A program made the translations under genes and the position numbers. A stretch of 64,000 bases of DNA from the NCBI RefSeq assembly GCF_038624605.1, contig NZ_CP152020.1:2659312-2723311 (forward strand), written 5' to 3'. The stretch comes from Psychrobacillus sp. FSL K6-4046. GTDB taxonomy: Bacteria > Bacillota > Bacilli > Bacillales_A > Planococcaceae. Below are positions 62,904 through 64,000 of this stretch, one piece after another; position 1 is the first letter of the stretch, and each line of letters starts with the position of its first letter. The notes beneath the pieces are model-generated. The model ran no database searches and had not been told where the DNA came from. It saw only the letters and a program-made list of their open reading frames with translations.

Positions 62904-63863
62904 CTATAATTTCCATTTTTTTCGTATATCTAGTGCCTCAGCTGCCATTCTGTCGATGAGCTCTTTCGTTGTAGGAATGTCATGAATCATACCTATTACT
63001 TGCCCTGCCCAAGCAAAGCCTTGGTCTTCGAAACCGTTATAAATAAATTGCTTGTTGGCTTCTCCACTAATATGATGCTTCAAATGCTCATATGTAGGGT
63101 TTTCCTTTTCCATAGTCAAAATAGTTTCGGTCCAACTATTACGGATAGCCCTTGCTGGCGACCCTAGCTCTTTTTTAATAACAACTGTATCTGTTTCCTC
63201 TTTTGATAATATGGCATTTTTATATGCTTCCGATGCATGGATACATTCCTTTGTTGCGATAAAACGAGTCCCCATTTCTATCCCTTCTGCTCCTAGAGCA
63301 TGAGCAGCCATCCAGCCTCGCCCATCTCCAATGCCACCAGAAGCAATGACAGGTAATGAAACAGCATCTACAACTTGAGGGATAAGTACCATAGTTCCAA
63401 TATCATCTCTCCCTAAGTGACCGCCACCCTCTTGCCCTACAACCATCACAGCGTCGGCCCCTAGCTGTTCTGCTTTTAAAGCCTGTCGCTTAGATGCGAC
63501 TAAAACAAGCTTTTTGATATTCGTCTTATCTAGGGCATCTAAAATTGGCGCAGGATTGCCTCCAGTCATTGAAACTACTGGAACGTTTTCTTCGATAGCG
63601 ACTTCAAGCATATGTTCATAAGGTCTACCTGTTTGCCCAATAGCAAAGTTTACGCCAAAAGGTTTATTTGTATGTTCTCTCACTTTATCAATCTCTTGGC
63701 GAAGCTCCTCCGGTGTTGAGAGACTCATAGCAGTTATCTGTCCTAAGCCACCCGCTTCTGAAACCGCAATGCATAGATCCGAATACGCAAGATATGCTAG
63801 TCCACCTTGTACTATAGGATATTTTGTTCCTAATAGATCTGTAACCCTTGTTTGAAATGACAA
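62904..63863 (-). CDS. Nitronate monooxygenase / FabK-like flavoprotein
   Basis: 319 residues, an FMN-binding TIM barrel: [20 protein letters not shown] at the start, [21 protein letters not shown] with the catalytic-type His, [20 protein letters not shown] and [13 protein letters not shown]. The family covers 2-nitropropane dioxygenases and FabK enoyl-ACP reductases, and the sequence alone does not separate the two. It is followed closely by yktA. The region 63864-64000 shows no gene. Confidence 0.85.
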   Translation of the reverse strand: MSFQTRVTDLLGTKYPIVQGGLAYLAYSDLCIAVSEAGGLGQITAMSLSTPEELRQEIDKVREHTNKPFGVNFAIGQTGRPYEHMLEVAIEENVPVVSMTGGNPAPILDALDKTNIKKLVLVASKRQALKAEQLGADAVMVVGQEGGGHLGRDDIGTMVLIPQVVDAVSLPVIASGGIGDGRGWMAAHALGAEGIEMGTRFIATKECIHASEAYKNAILSKEETDTVVIKKELGSPARAIRNSWTETILTMEKENPTYEHLKHHISGEANKQFIYNGFEDQGFAWAGQVIGMIHDIPTTKELIDRMAAEALDIRKKWKL

Positions 63864-64000
63864 ACTAATCCCCTCCCTTTATAGTAGTGTAAAGAAAATT
63901 TAATTAGGATTCAATCTATCTATTAAAGGATAGAATTTTAAATGAGCCGTTTTAAATCCTTAAAGTAGGTTATGTATGTATTAGAAGACTCTAACAAGAC

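Overview
The window is a piece of a low-GC Gram-positive, endospore-forming chromosome (Bacillales). The gene order is that of the Bacillus subtilis dcw/spoIIG, ylb-cta and yla-ykt segments. Several departures from B. subtilis (murE, murG and murB missing from the division cluster; a lone DAP-type murE about 20 kb away; two extra DUF-type genes) point to the Planococcaceae side of the order, such as relatives of Psychrobacillus, Lysinibacillus or Sporosarcina. That placement is an inference from layout only. No rRNA, tRNA, CRISPR array or prophage was found.

Layout: 1-3616 carries sepF (partial), ylmE, ylmC, sigG, sigE and spoIIGA. 4087-18707 is the cell division and wall cluster, read right to left: mraZ, rsmH, ftsL, pbpB, spoVD, mraY, murD, spoVE, divIB, two DUF881 genes, sbp, ftsA, ftsZ. 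19174-22111 has bshC, a DUF3397 gene and panE. 22112-22630 is a repeat-rich gap. 22631-27390 is an acyl-CoA carboxylase operon plus an RsfA/YlbO regulator and an enoyl-CoA hydratase. 27479-36695 is rpmF-ylbN-tmcAL-ylbL-ylbJ-coaD-rsmD-ylbG-ylbF with extra genes. 36780-39520 holds a thioesterase, a MurE-type ligase and a short aspartokinase. 39521-42276 has ylbC, yugN-like and ytvI-like genes. 42434-50408 is the caa3 oxidase and heme A/O cluster (ctaM, G, F, E, D, C, B and divergent ctaA). 50721-63863 has pycA, ftsW, ylaN, ylaI, a signal peptidase, ylaH, bipA, ylaF, suhB-like, yktB, yktA-like and an NMO/FabK-like gene.

The most interesting part is 37226-39520. A MurE ligase with the DNPR motif expected for meso-diaminopimelate is divergent from an aspartokinase-like protein that has lost both ACT regulatory domains. 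The gap between them contains a near-consensus mother-cell (SigK) promoter. My hypothesis is a dedicated supply of DAP and of its MurNAc-tripeptide for spore cortex, separate from vegetative wall synthesis. This would fit a family whose vegetative walls often use Lys or Orn while the cortex keeps DAP.

Two other oddities stand out. The signal peptidase at 56922-57494 has Glu where the catalytic Lys should be. Three wall genes with likely sporulation roles (spoVD, spoVE, murE) have good ribosome binding sites but no canonical start codon at the right distance; in spoVE a stop codon occupies codon 3. Intergenic DNA carries two long perfect palindromes that share a core, a large imperfect hairpin repeat, fragments of a dispersed repeat and a probable transposase remnant.
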